Positions 1 to 11,023 of a stretch of DNA of 34,642 bases are shown one piece after another. Below the pieces are notes generated by a model. It searched no databases, had not been told where the DNA came from, and saw only the letters and a program-made list of their open reading frames with translations. This stretch comes from Priapulus caudatus (Eukaryota; Priapulida; Priapulimorpha; Priapulimorphida; Priapulidae), in NCBI RefSeq assembly GCF_000485595.1, contig NW_014577361.1, positions 85,484 through 120,125 on the forward strand, read 5' to 3'. Each line of letters starts with the position of its first letter. Within the stretch, counting starts at the first letter, position 1. A program made the translations under genes and the position numbers.

Positions 1-121
1 TATATATTATATATTACTGTTTACTGGTTTGCATTAGGTAGGGTTTTATACAAACCCCCCTTTTTCTGATGTTCAATCCTTTCTTGACACTTCACAGATC
101 TTTGCTGCTTTAATTTTCTTA

Positions 122-419
122 TTATAAATAACGACTTTTTTCAAGCTTCTTATCTATCTCACCTTTCTTTTTTAGATGGCTATTCTAGAAAAGCGCCAGG
201 GAAGGCGATTGACTTTTCGAGTAACCAGTTCAAACTATTATACTTGCTTGAACTCTCAAAACTCATACTGTCACAATTTTTTTTTTTATAAATAACAACT
301 TTTGCGAGCTTCTTAACTATATTTTACCCTTTTTTTTAGATTGCTATTCTAGAAAAGCGCCAGGGAAGGCGATTGACTTTTCGAGTAACCAGTTCAAACT
401 ATTATACTTGCTTGAACCA
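122..419. repeat. 164-bp tandem duplication with splice-like borders
   Basis: Two units sit head to tail (about 122-255 and 286-419, offset 164 bp). A core of about 75 bp starting GCTATTCTAGAAAAGCGCC is identical in both, while the upstream part has diverged. Each core is preceded by a polypyrimidine tract ending TTTTTTAG and contains GTAACC 45 nt later, so each looks like a small exon with its acceptor. One frame reads KAPGKAIDFSSNQFKLLYL in both copies. I do not recognise the peptide, so this may be a duplicated exon or just a recent duplication. Confidence 0.6.
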
Positions 420-477
420 GTTGCTTGATATGAATCAGTTATGAATACGGCTGGTGCGATAGTATAGTAGAAGCGGC

Positions 478-618
478 CACTGGCAGCAAGAACAAGTCGG
501 CACCTGCAGCTACAGCACACACGCGGCCATTGACTATATATAACAAGGTTGTTATATTATAGTCAATGGCCGCGTGTGTGCTGTAGCTGCAAGTGCGGAC
601 TTGTTCTTGCTGCCAGTG
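478..618. mobile_element. hAT-like palindromic MITE
   Basis: An almost perfect inverted repeat with arms of about 70 bp and a tiny loop near 547. Its ends read CACTGGCAGC and GCTGCCAGTG. The flanks GAAGCGGC (470-477) and GAAGCGAC (619-626) match at 7 of 8 positions, as expected for an 8-bp hAT target duplication. No coding capacity. Superfamily is inferred from the 8-bp duplication and the CASTG-type ends. Confidence 0.7.
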
Positions 619-626
619 GAAGCGAC

Positions 627-2362
627 GAAAGCCATTGCTATCGGTCAATCATACTCGGGTTACAATGCCTACTCGCTATTATGCCATATAATATACAAGC
701 ATGCGTGGCGGAGCAGACATGAGACGGTTTTTAACCTCGAATAAAAAATGTTGCACGTTTTTATCGGCGATCAAATAATAAGGTCGTGCGTGATACGCAC
801 ACCGATTGATACTCGGTGTTAACGAAGTCGTACAAGATAATCTCCCACAGAAGCTTTCATCTCAAAGATTCAGTGACGGGTAATAAATCTAGTTGGGCCC
901 TACACGACTATCATTTAGAGAAGAAAAACACGTGGTCCGTTTGGATATCATGTTGGATAAAAGTTACTTACCTGTACATTTCGACTTACATCGCTAGTTC
1001 GTGAGTGAATATAATGTCATTAATAATGAATCGCGTGACGACTCGTGCGATTATGACAATACGTTCTATAATTAGCTGTAATAGACATTAATGTATACTT
1101 GTGTATAAAATAAACATCAATGCATATTTCTTATTTTTTGCTTCTTTAGAGTGAACTTAAAGGTTTGTATACATTCGAAGTCTCTAATAAATATGAATGA
1201 AATATGAATGAATATGAATATGATAATGAATCGATTGTCGTTTACTGCATGAACGCGATATATTGCATTATGTTTTTTCTATAACACTCCTACAATACGC
1301 ATTGTGCATGTTTTCCTGCTGCTAAAATAACAAACTCTATTGTGCCGTAAAACTCAAAGGAATCGACCATATGCTTCCTAAAGCAGATCACCGATGTAAC
1401 AAGGATTTCTGCACCGCTGGGGATTTAGAAAGCCTCGCACTTCGACTTGCATTCTATTCTGTTCTTCTTCATTGTGTTGTGCCATTGTTAACCGACCCTC
1501 GCTCGGCAATGCATGATGCGGCTGGGCCATCGATGCATGCAGCCGCGAACAAACAGAAATGTATTTTACATTAGGGTTTCCGAAAGGGGTGTAGTTAACT
1601 GAAACTCGACACTTTGCTTGCAAGGGTAAACGATAGCCATCGGCTATTATTCAGTCAGTGTATATATGCAGATTCGCGCGCGCATTCCTGCGGCATTAGG
1701 TCACCCCAAGGCGAGTTGCTGCTACAACGATGCGTGTTTGCGGCCTTTATGTGCAGATGAACAAAATAAAACGCGTCAAAATTTGTCATAAACGGTTGGA
1801 ATACATTGGTTACTGTAGCATCCCTTTAGCATTACCGTGGGAGTACCGACAGCAAGATGGGAAACGCGTTTATACATATAGCAGTATCAAAGCGAATGTG
1901 CAAACTAGCTGCGAATATTTCATCTGAAGCCACTATGCCATTGCATATCTTTGAAGCTTCTCGTGAACATAACTGGTTTAGTTTACAGTGCTGGAAAAGG
2001 GAAATCAATTGAATTGAGTTATAAGTAAAAACAAATTGCGAATTTGGTTAAACTATATGGCCACATACATGTATCTATATAATTGCAATGTTTATTACTT
2101 TAAACATGCGCATGCTGTGAAGATAATGTTTATAAATAGACAAAGAACGCATATATATTTTATATTTATATGTAGTATAGTTTACATATCTATGCATATA
2201 TCAAAAACGAAACTAGTCTCTTGAATAAGTAGAAAATCCTATAGTATAGTAAATCTATAAGTAACGTTAGTTTACTAATAGTTACAGATGTAGACGTAGG
2301 TAGTACACACATATAATGCAAATAGATACGTAATTCATAGCCAGATGCATTCCGTGTTTCAG
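627..2362. other. unassigned stretch, probably formin intron or 5' region
   Basis: I found no convincing exon, RNA or transposon here. The short open frames have no recognisable domains. The upstream FH2 exons of the formin gene are not visible, so they lie before the window or have been missed here. The sequence is AT-rich with TATA runs around 2150-2200. Confidence 0.3.
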
Positions 2363-2433
2363 ATTTAAAAGAGAGCAAGTGTCTTCCCGACATTCTCTTC
2401 TTAGTTCTCATTTCTGGGAATTTCATGAACTCG
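2363..2433 (+). CDS. formin FH2 exon (GN-x-MN motif)
   Basis: Acceptor GTGTTTCAG at 2354-2362 and donor TCG|GTAAGT at 2433. The frame entering in phase 2 reads [20 protein letters not shown], then MNS. This is the conserved FH2 helix that precedes the [11 protein letters not shown] segment of the next exon. It is too short for an ORF scan and is recognised from the motif and exact splice borders. Confidence 0.88.
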
Positions 2434-3222
2434 GTAAGTGTGGATATTTTCAACTGTGAGATCTACTAAATACATTGCATTTGCATATGCAATGTAGATA
2501 ACATGACATGTGTAATCGTGAAAACAGCGCAGTACATAACCTGGTATCAGTTTTTTGCCTGTAATATAGTTCGTATCGTTATTTTCTCCATAGTTCGTAT
2601 TTCTTGCGTTAACTTCTATCTCTCTCAGTCAACAATTTCTGTCCCCACGTTCCTCTGCGCAAAGGCTTGCGGTAGCGTACGTTCACTGTCCCCCCGTCCT
2701 TGTCTCCTTGTAAGCAGATCGCAGCTGGTCATACCCATGCATCGTTCGTTCTTGTCGTCACAACGAAACACAGAGCCTAGAGCAGTACAGCCAAAGCAAA
2801 ATTCTGACGATAGGTTTAAGGGTGCAGGGAACCCGCCCCTTCTCATCCTTCGTCCACCTTCTCATTTATGTGCAAGCAATAAAGTGTATCCATAGCCCGC
2901 TCCCGGCGCTCACAGACGAGAGAAGCTAAACCACAGTTGGTCATCAAACAGTCGACAGTAGGCCTATAAACCTGCTGAATGTACTCGATGTTCTCAATAG
3001 AATGTCTATGGAAAGTAGAAAATTTACAAACTCATCCACTTTTTAAGTTTAAGTCGATAGTTTCAACGCGGGGTTTCATGTTTCGTTGCTGCTGTCGTTG
3101 TCACCGCAGGGAGGTTATGCTGGTAACGCTGCCGGATTTAAGCTGTCCGCTTTAGTCAAGCTTGCCGACACCAAATCCAATAAGCCGAGGATGAACCTAC
3201 TGCATTACGTGGCCATGGTAAA

Positions 3223-3267
<45 letters not shown>

Positions 3268-3456
3268 CATAGAAATATAGAAGTCAGATGTCATATATTT
3301 TCACTGCGAGCTTTCGAGACCTTATGTTTCTTCGTCAGGCTACAAGGAATTAACACGCCGCGTGCACATGAATTAAGCGATCACACATGCACGCGCGAGC
3401 GCACGCACACGTACGCGCAAACGCAAACGCAACACGCAACACGCACGACGAACACG

Positions 3457-3505
<49 letters not shown>

Positions 3506-3506
3506 C

Positions 3507-3538
<32 letters not shown>

Positions 3539-3548
3539 ACACACACAC

Positions 3549-3593
<45 letters not shown>

Positions 3594-4063
3594 TATGAAC
3601 ACATTTACAGTGTATAATAGTATATAAGTATGGCCATGGGAAACCCAAGATGTGGCATTTATAGACCTTATAGGCCTTCTTTGTGTAGATGTCTAATAGA
3701 AATCTTGAATAAACGTGACCTCGGTCATTCCTTAGATCCCTGCCATGCTAATATGGGCAGTATAATGCGCAACCCTTTTACCAGATCATATATGTTTAAC
3801 AGCACAATTGAAGTGGGAAGGCATCCTGAAGTGTATAAAAGCTGACTGGCAAAAATTCCTATTTCAGCAAGCCGAGAAACAAGATCCTAAGCTTATGTTG
3901 TTTCCAGCAGAGATGCGAGGACTTGATGATGCATATCGGTAGGTGCCAATGATAGATAATCATCGATATGATCGTCTTGCTTGACCGCTCACTCGTTTGT
4001 AAACCAATCCGAATTGCGCGTGTGTCAGAGCTAGTGCACATGTGTGGGCGAGTGTGTCGGCGC

Positions 4064-4130
<67 letters not shown>

Positions 4131-4815
4131 GTGTAAGTGCGTGTGTGCGTGCGTGCGTGCGTACACGATTCTGTCGATCACAGTCTGTTTCTCGCCTGCA
4201 GGGTGTCCACTGAAATGCTGACGACTGAGATCATGTCGATGGACAAGAAGTTGCAGAATTTGACACAGCAGCTAGAGTTGCCGCAGAACCAGGAGTTAGC
4301 AGTGATGATGGACGATTTTGTGAAGGCATTGATCATTTTTCCAGCAAATAGTTTCTTTTATTTATTCCAAATCATTTTATTTGGTAATGTAATCGTTGTC
4401 ATATCCAACAAGCATAAATATACGACATGTTTAGCAATTTTCTCTCTAACAACATATCTAATCATTTCCATTGCGGGGCTGGGTCCCCTAAACGAATTGC
4501 ACACACCAAATTAAATATTTATATGAACGTTTGATAGATCTCTGATAGATAGTCATCATTTGCCTTGGCGTTACACAGCTGCTTCTAACGCCAAGCGTTA
4601 CCTTGATTACAAGTTACTACAAGATTACTAGTAAGGTTTACTATGGCGCAGATGAACCGAAATAATTGTTTTTGTGTGTTGTGGTCCGTTCATACATACT
4701 CCCGCCACCTACCGGACGCAATCTTAGGCACAGGCTTATCGATGCTGTCATGGTTCTCGGCCACTTAATATAATTATACTTACTGGGAGATGCTTCCAAT
4801 GTTTTCACTATATAT

Positions 4816-4861
<46 letters not shown>

Positions 4862-7147
4862 AATAATAATAATAATAATAATAATAGGTATAGTAATAAT
4901 AACATCACTTATTATACGTCCGTTTACTTGCAGGACGCAAGAGAAGAGATTACCGGCTTGCATGACGAATTAGTTGAGCTGAGCAGACTAAGGAAAGAGC
5001 TCGCGGATTTCTTCTGCGAAGACGAGAAATCATTCAAACTCGAGGAGTGCTTTCAAATCTTTGATACGTTTGCAAAGAAATTCCAAAAGGCCATCAAAGT
5101 ACGTATCATCTAGTTTAATCGAGCTCGCGGGTTTTTGGCGAGTTGCAAATTCGGATATCTATTTTTTGTGGGAGGGGATATTTTATAGTTGTGATTGGTT
5201 AATGTATTTTTAAAAACAAGTTCTTTATTAATTATTGGTCAGCAGTCGAGTAATTATTTTACGCTTGGCAATTATAATATTGTTTTATTTTTATTTGATA
5301 CAAAATATGACATGGAACAGTTGTTTTTGCAATAATTTGGCTTTGTATGCTATCTAGGAAAATGCAGAGAGGAAAATTCAAGAAGAAAGAGCGACCGCCA
5401 GAGCTAAAGAGCATGCATCTAACCAAGGTAGGAGCCTTCTCAAATACTGTTGAACTATACTGTCATATTGAACGGCTGCGCGATCATGGATTTTATTGGA
5501 TATTAACAACAACTGCAGCAGCAACCGCAGTAAAGTAAAAAAGCATGCGCGCATATATTTGAAAAAGAAATCGAGTAGAAATAATTATGGCACTTTGAAA
5601 TAACCGATTTAACGAATATTTTTTCCATGCGTGCATGCTTCCCAACCTCTCTCCCCTTTCCTCTCTCTGGCTCTCTGATATTCTCTCCCTCTATACCTTC
5701 CTTCTGCCTTTATTTTTCGCTCTCTCTCTCTGTCTCTCTCTTTTTCGCCTCCATTCCATATAATATATATAAATTATAATATATAATTATATATGTATTA
5801 TATCAGATATATAATATATATATATATATATATTCATCATATATTTGTATTATTAGCTCTTGATTATATATATATAATATTTATAATTATATATATATAT
5901 ATATATAACATACACACACATACATATATTATGCGTGCGTGTATATATTCAGGAGGCCCTCACGTGCGCTTGATGACGGACGTACAGCAGAGCGCCACCA
6001 TGCTGCTGAAGAAACCTGGCGACAACGCTGTGCACATGCGCACGGCGAGCCCGGAGCCGCGGCGGCGCGGCGAAGTCTACATCACGAAGAAGGAAGAGAA
6101 CCTTCTCGACTTCCTCGCGCGAAGCGGCGAGCACGACGAGCACGCGCACAACGGTCCGTCTCACGCGTTCAACAGGAACGCGCGGCCGGGATCGCTGCCC
6201 GTGCGCCGGCGCTCCATGCGTCCGTCGGACTTCGTCACGCAGAGAGAGCGGCCGCACTCGATCGCTCTGTCGGAGCTCCCGCACTACGGCAGCGACCCTA
6301 GCATCGAACAGGTCCAGGTTAAACCGGATCCGAACCTGGCCTTCGCGACGCCTAGTCCGAAATCGCTGAGCGAACGCATTCGCGACAACATCTCGAGGTT
6401 CGAGAGTAGCCGCGAAAACCACGCGAAGGCGGCCGACGCCGGAATCACCGAGACGCCCGTCGCGCCTTTTCGACGAACCAAGAGCATGCGATCGAAGCTG
6501 CCATGGGGCGAAGCCGCGAGCCACCCGGAGAAGAACGTCTCGCATCAGCTGCCGGTGACGACAACCGTCACCGTTCCCGACGTCGTCATAACGAGCAATG
6601 AGTGTCGCACCGAGCGGCGCAGCGGTGCGGAGGAGGCGGCCGCGCGAGCGTGCGAGCAGCTGCGCGACGAGTGGTCGAAACCCAAGGCAGACCTTCAGCG
6701 GACGCGATCACTCGACTCGGCCGAGCCGGTGACAGCGTCCACCGACCCGGTGCGACCGACGAGTCTGTCGCTCTCGGAGGAGAGCCTCGGTACCATAGAC
6801 GAGGACTCCGCCGACGTTGGCGGCCGCGTGCGGATCGGAGGCAGACTAACGTTTACTCGGCCGAGCTATGGCGGCGGACTGATGACTATTCAAGAGGACA
6901 GATCCCCAGCGAGGGACGAGACGAGTTCACTGAGCAGAAGGCAAACGCCGTCATCCACGACTACCGAGTCAACACTCGCGTCCGCCAATAACGCGGGCGA
7001 CGATTCGAAATCCGCGTCGCGTCGCATGAGCAACAATCTGCCTGCCGACGTCACGGAAATGGACAGCAGTTCGCCGAAGAGTCAATCCGACGTCCGCGAA
7101 TATCAGAAGAACGATAGGAACGCGGAGATGGGCAAGCAGCAGCAGCA

Positions 7148-7178
<31 letters not shown>

Positions 7179-7181
7179 CAA

Positions 7182-7214
<33 letters not shown>

Positions 7215-9065
7215 AAGCAGCAACAGCAGCAAGAGCAGCAAGAACACAACAACAATAACCAGCACGTAGAGAATTCTCACAAACAGCACGAACACAAGGT
7301 CGACCTTAGCGACGTTAAGCTGGGACTACCCGCGCCGGGCAGCGCCGAGGACGAGTGGGGCGTCTACATCGTACCCAGGGCGCGCTTCCGCCGTAGCTAC
7401 CACTCGTATTTTGACAGGAACAGCAAGCCGGACACAAAACGCGCCGACGACTTGGAAGACGAGAGCAACAGGAGCAACAAGGGAAAAAGCGGCGGCTACA
7501 CGTGGCGATCTAAATGGAACGCGAAGCTACCCGACTACGAGACGGAAAGCGCCGTCGCGCCTGCGCACACGGAACCGCTGGCTCCGGTAAAAAGCAATAT
7601 TTCCGACGACGCTAACGATGTTTCGCACGATACGGCGAAATCGCCGGGACACGGACTCCCACACGACTTGTCTCAAGACGAGACGATAGTTCTCTACACC
7701 AAGGACAGCTCGGAAGATGCCGTTGATAGTTCGCTGAACAAAGATGGCCGCTACGGTCAGTGCGACGACAACGACCGCGACGAGGGAATCGATACGGAGA
7801 CCAATAGCGCCACCTCGCAGGGCACCTCCAACTACACCCACGAATCGGAGCTGCCCGATTCGCCGAAGCTCGTCGAGAAGCGCGGAGACATCTCGTCGGA
7901 TGTTATTCGCAAGGAACCGACAAACGCGAGCACCAGCGTATCGGACACCTCCCTCTGCGAAATGTCGACATCTACCCCCGTGAAACCGGCGAGAAAGAAG
8001 CGCACGCCTCCCACTTCTACCAGCAAACCGGCCGCAACCGTCGAAGCGGCAAGCGTGACCACGCCATCCAAACCACAAACGCCGAACCACTCGGGCGCAG
8101 CAAAAACGAAGCCAGCTCGCTCGAGCACGACTCCAAAGACGAGCAAACCCGCTCCGGTACACACACCGACCAGAGATAAGCTCACCAGCACGGCGGCCAA
8201 GAAGCGGCTGTCGGCTCCCATCCAGCTACTCCGATCCTTCTCGGCTTCGTCCTCGACGCCGGGCGACCAACGCAGAGGCAACCTGGGCTCCAGCTCGAGT
8301 CTAGAGAGCAGTGCGTCGGCCCACTCATCGGCGCAGCGTCCTGCGAGCACACCGACAAAGTGCTCGGCTCCGAAACTCCGCACAACTGAGCGCACAAAGA
8401 CTACGCGACCGGTCTCTAGTCAGTCGACGAGGCGACCCGCGAGCGTGCACGCCGACGCACCGGTGATCACGCCGACGCGACAGACGAGACCGCCGACGCG
8501 AACGTCCAGAGCTGAGACACCGCGAGCAGAGACACTGCGAGCTGAGACACCGCGAGCTGAGACATCGCGAGCTGAGATGCCGCGAGCTGAGACACCGCGA
8601 GCTGAGACACCGCGTTCAGAGACGCCGCGCCGGCTGTCGGCGAGCAGTCGAAGCGATGCGTTCTCGCGAAACTCCGCCGCGAGAGATTCCTTCAAGGGCG
8701 ACAGCCGGGCGCTGAAGACAACCGACGCGCCGAAGATGGCCGTCATCAGAAGATCGGCCGCCGTCGTGAAAACAGCGTCGCCCACGGCGACAGCGAGACC
8801 GAGAGAGAGCCCCGCGAAAGTCTCCAGCACGCCGGCGAGGAAACCTCGGGTTAGCGCAACGAGGAAGGAGCAGGAGAACGAGGAGCCCCAGGTGTCGCCA
8901 CTGCGGCGAGGGGCGCCAGAACGTAGGACTATCTCCGGCTTCAAGCGCAGCGTCCCTAGCGGCAACGTTGCACCGCAATCGTTCTGGGAGCGAATGGCGA
9001 ACAATAGCGCCAGTAAAGCTCACAGCAGAGCGGTCAGGGAGAGTCCGCAGAAAACCTGGTGTTAG
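2363..9065 (+). CDS. formin of the INF2/FHDC1 group, 3' part (C-terminal FH2 plus long tail)
   Basis: Seven exons can be joined in frame: 2363-2433, 3110-3217, 3868-3938, 4202-4325, 4934-5098, 5358-5427 and 5953-9065, giving about 1239 residues that end at TAG 9063-9065. The first ~200 residues are the C-terminal part of an FH2 actin-assembly domain: [33 protein letters not shown], then [15 protein letters not shown] and a basic helical end. Formin FH2 dimers nucleate and processively elongate actin filaments. The huge terminal exon and the ECF motif point to the INF2/FHDC1 group (insect Form3-like) rather than diaphanous or DAAM. The N-terminal FH2 half, any FH1 and the start codon are missing from the window. 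Exon choice is by splice borders and reading phase; the 4202 exon end is uncertain. Confidence 0.88.
3110..3217 (+). CDS. formin FH2 exon (signature ADTKSNKP)
   Basis: A phase 0 to phase 0 exon of 36 codons between acceptor CACCGCAG and donor ATG|GTAAAT. It encodes [12 protein letters not shown] and [19 protein letters not shown], the most diagnostic FH2 stretch. A (TA)n tract begins a few bases into the following intron. Confidence 0.95.
3226..3266. repeat. (TA)n microsatellite
   Basis: About 20 TA units starting eight bases into the intron after the 3110-3217 exon. Confidence 0.95.
3457..3590. repeat. (CA)n-(TA)n compound microsatellite
   Basis: Interrupted CA runs followed by a TA run from about 3552, within a formin intron. 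Apparent open frames across it are only dinucleotide translations. Confidence 0.95.
3868..3938 (+). CDS. formin FH2 exon
   Basis: Acceptor CCTATTTCAG and donor CG|GTAGGT. The exon is 71 nt, entering phase 0 and leaving phase 2, and encodes [20 protein letters not shown] followed by DAYR. It continues the FH2 domain between the HYVA motif and the coiled segment. Confidence 0.88.
4059..4164. repeat. (CG)n-(TG)n-(GTGC)n compound microsatellite
   Basis: CG repeats pass into TG repeats and then GTGCGTGC repeats just upstream of the acceptor at 4192-4201. CpG-rich microsatellites are a notable feature of this genome. Confidence 0.95.
4202..4325 (+). CDS. formin FH2 exon with ambiguous donor
   Basis: The acceptor TCGCCTGCAG restores the split Arg codon from the previous exon. 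The product starts [20 protein letters not shown] and ends near MMDDFVK. Two ends keep the frame: GT at 4320 (giving MMDDF) or GC at 4326 (giving MMDDFVK). FH2 spacing, with about three residues between F and the following Ala, favours the second, a GC-AG intron. Confidence 0.85.
4808..4886. repeat. (TA)n followed by (AAT)n
   Basis: A TA tract to about 4860, then roughly eight AAT units, inside the intron before the 4934 exon. Confidence 0.95.
4934..5098 (+). CDS. formin FH2 C-terminal helical exon
   Basis: Acceptor TTACTTGCAG and donor AAA|GTACGT; 55 codons, phase 0 at both ends. It encodes [20 protein letters not shown] and then [20 protein letters not shown], the conserved end of FH2 in the INF2/FHDC1 group (acidic FCED followed by a Glu-Cys-Phe). 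Confidence 0.93.
5358..5427 (+). CDS. formin post-FH2 basic helix exon
   Basis: Acceptor GCTATCTAG and donor AG|GTAGGA. The exon encodes [20 protein letters not shown], a charged helix that follows FH2 in many formins. It leaves phase 1 and matches the phase of the terminal exon. Confidence 0.85.
5641..5935. repeat. (CT)-rich and (TA)n intron tract
   Basis: CT-rich low-complexity sequence (to about 5750) followed by TA/AT runs, ending shortly before the acceptor at 5952. The long open frame through this stretch starts in intron sequence and should not be used as the protein start. Confidence 0.9.
5953..9065 (+). CDS. formin terminal exon: disordered basic tail
   Basis: The acceptor ATATATTCAG gives phase-1 entry ([14 protein letters not shown]), and 1037 codons are read to TAG. 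The tail is rich in Ser, Thr, Pro, Arg and Lys and is likely disordered. Near its start is [19 protein letters not shown], probably a conserved short motif. A polyglutamine run of about 30 residues lies at 7135-7248, and eight copies of a five-residue RAETP-type repeat at 8508-8627. Very basic Ser/Pro segments (about 7980-8500 and 8740-8980) resemble the microtubule-binding tail described for vertebrate FHDC1, though that role is inference. The exon is strongly CpG-rich compared with the introns around it. Confidence 0.9.
7135..7248 (+). repeat. CAG/CAA polyglutamine tract
   Basis: Mixed CAG and CAA codons encode an interrupted polyglutamine tract with a few Lys and Glu, in frame within the formin terminal exon. 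Codon mixing tends to stabilise such tracts. Confidence 0.97.
8508..8627 (+). repeat. 15-bp coding minisatellite (RAETP repeats)
   Basis: Eight 15-bp units (AGAGCTGAGACACCG type) keep the formin frame and encode [20 protein letters not shown] and RSETP variants. The unit length is a multiple of three, so copy changes preserve the frame. Confidence 0.95.
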
Positions 9066-9104
9066 AATTCATCAAACACAGAAGTCTGCCGTAGAAATGA
9101 TCTA

Positions 9105-9325
9105 GGTATTTAGATATCTAAGTATCTGGGTATCAAGATATCCAGATATACAGGTATCCAGATAAATATTATACAGGTATCCAGATATCCAGGTATCAAT
9201 GTCTCCAGATATACAGGTATCCAGGTATTTATGTCCGTGTATCCATGTGTCCAGATATCTAGATATCCAGATATCCAGGCATCTATTTATCTAGATACCC
9301 ATGTATCCGGGTATCCAGGTGGTAA
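9105..9325. repeat. degenerate minisatellite in formin 3' flank
   Basis: Degenerate copies of an 8-16 bp motif such as CCAGATATCCAGGTAT start 40 bp after the formin stop codon. It is probably in the 3' UTR or just beyond it. I see no clear AATAAA close to the stop. Confidence 0.85.
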
Positions 9326-10917
9326 AGGTAAGCTAACGCAGTTGCAGACCGTGAAAGACCCTATAACCCCTGCAATACGTTATAAGGTGAGACGAGATTC
9401 ACACAGAAGACGGTGTGAGGTAACACCGAGCTTATTCGACTATCCGGAGAATTGGGCCAAGCAGTTATTTTTCTCATACAGTGGTTAACAAAAATGATCA
9501 TCGTATACAACAAAGTTATGTATAATAATATAGACTAATTAATTATTATTTAACGTGTATCGTTCTAGTTAGACGCATCACGTAACCTTATATGTTCGTA
9601 AACCTGGTATCGGCTACGACAGAGCTACTGTATATGTCTAAATTGTTCTATATGCATGTGCAAAATACTATCGGCATTGGTTGTCTGTATGTGTGTAACT
9701 GTTAATATACTACGTCTACTTACCAGGCTTCTACCATTGTGTGTCTCTGTTAACTTCACTCCGTGTCGACGAAATAACGAAGTGTATATGCATGTATATA
9801 AATATATATTTGGTGCTGCGCTTGAACGTGAAAAATTTAACGTCAAGATTTACAACAGTTAAATTTATCCCAATTGTTATATATACCCTTAGAATTTTAA
9901 GTGGAGTTTTAGTATTGGTTTTAGTAATACTGGTAGCGTCCGTCATATAGAATAGGGGGGGGGCGTCCAATGCGCGTGTTAAGTATCTGTGGGGGAGGTT
10001 TTTTTACTGCCATTACTTCTTTATATAAAATGATTTTATCGTATTGTGTGAAACGTTTGTGAAACACGATCGTGGATGTGGATGTACATGTTGTGAAATC
10101 GTGTTTAGTTTGTTGTATTTGGTCGCTTCCTTCTGCGCAGATATAACATATATTTTTAGAAGTAAGTCAAGATTTATCCTCATTTTTGCATAGGATGTTC
10201 TTGTGATACCACGTTTCTACATATCACTTTAATGAGTTCGACAGTAGAACGTCTGTATACTGTATACTACTACGAATTTAAACGAAGTTTCCGTAAAGTG
10301 CCATAGTGACGAATTTTCTATTTATTGATATAAAGATGTGTTTCTACCATTTAATAATTGTACACACCCACATATTTATGAGCGTATCCATCCGTATTCC
10401 TGTGCTATATGAAGCCATGACACGTGATAGGTGATAGGCGACAGCGTGATATGTAGTACATCGTGGTAACTGGCTGTACACATACATCGCAACCACGAAA
10501 AAGTGGCGGTCGCTAGAATTGCTATAGCTCAACAATCTTCTTCTTTTTCAGCGCCTCAATTTAATTTAACGCCACACTACAACTTATACGAGCGGATCAT
10601 TGTCGTTAGCGGAATAAGATTCGGTTATAATTACAATTTACCCGTTTCCCGCAAATTACGAAAAGCACTTTTGATAACACCGCGATTTTTATATTTAAGA
10701 TAACTTGATAATAATTTAATAAAATAATAACTAATATAGATCGCTATGAATACAAAATGAAAGTCGTTTTGTTCTCCATTGGCAAGAGAATGCCTGTCAT
10801 CATTGATACACATAGTTACTACTAACGACACTTGTGTTTCGTGCTACAGGATGGGCAATTGCTATGAGGTCTCACGCAATAAGCACCGACGAATGGACCG
10901 GGGGGATGTATCTTTAT
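9326..10917. other. intergenic stretch, nothing recognised
   Basis: AT-rich sequence with only short open frames and no recognisable exon, RNA or transposon. An AATAAA occurs at about 10718, too far from the formin stop to assign confidently. Confidence 0.4.
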
Positions 10918-10962
10918 CAGGAGTGTCATAATAAATTTTAGATCTATATTATGACACTCCTG
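10918..10962. mobile_element. 45-bp CAGGAGT hairpin element
   Basis: 16-bp perfect inverted ends CAGGAGTGTCATAATA around a 13-bp centre that contains AGATCT. The ends match three other hairpins in this window. The 7-bp flanks (TCTTTAT and TTATTAT) match poorly, with only TTAT shared next to each end, so the target duplication is degraded or absent here. Confidence 0.6.
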
Positions 10963-11023
10963 TTATTATTATACAGCGGAGTTCGTAACATCTCAACTCG
11001 GTTTACCGCACCCATATTGCATG

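Noticed and set aside
2503-2895. 130-codon plus-strand open frame
   Set aside because: No recognisable domain. It lies inside a formin intron and has ordinary intron composition.
3350-3648. Open frames of Val-Cys, Thr-His and Tyr-Ile repeats
   Set aside because: They are translations of CA/TA microsatellites. The same holds at 3960-4213, 18376-18805 and 31662-32018.
5793-5952. Start of the formin protein at the ATG near 5793
   Set aside because: That stretch is an AT-repeat intron. The preceding exons join in phase through the acceptor at 5952.
5949-8395. Long minus-strand open frames opposite the formin terminal exon
   Set aside because: CpG-rich coding sequence leaves the antisense frames open. 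They have no domains and no splice logic.
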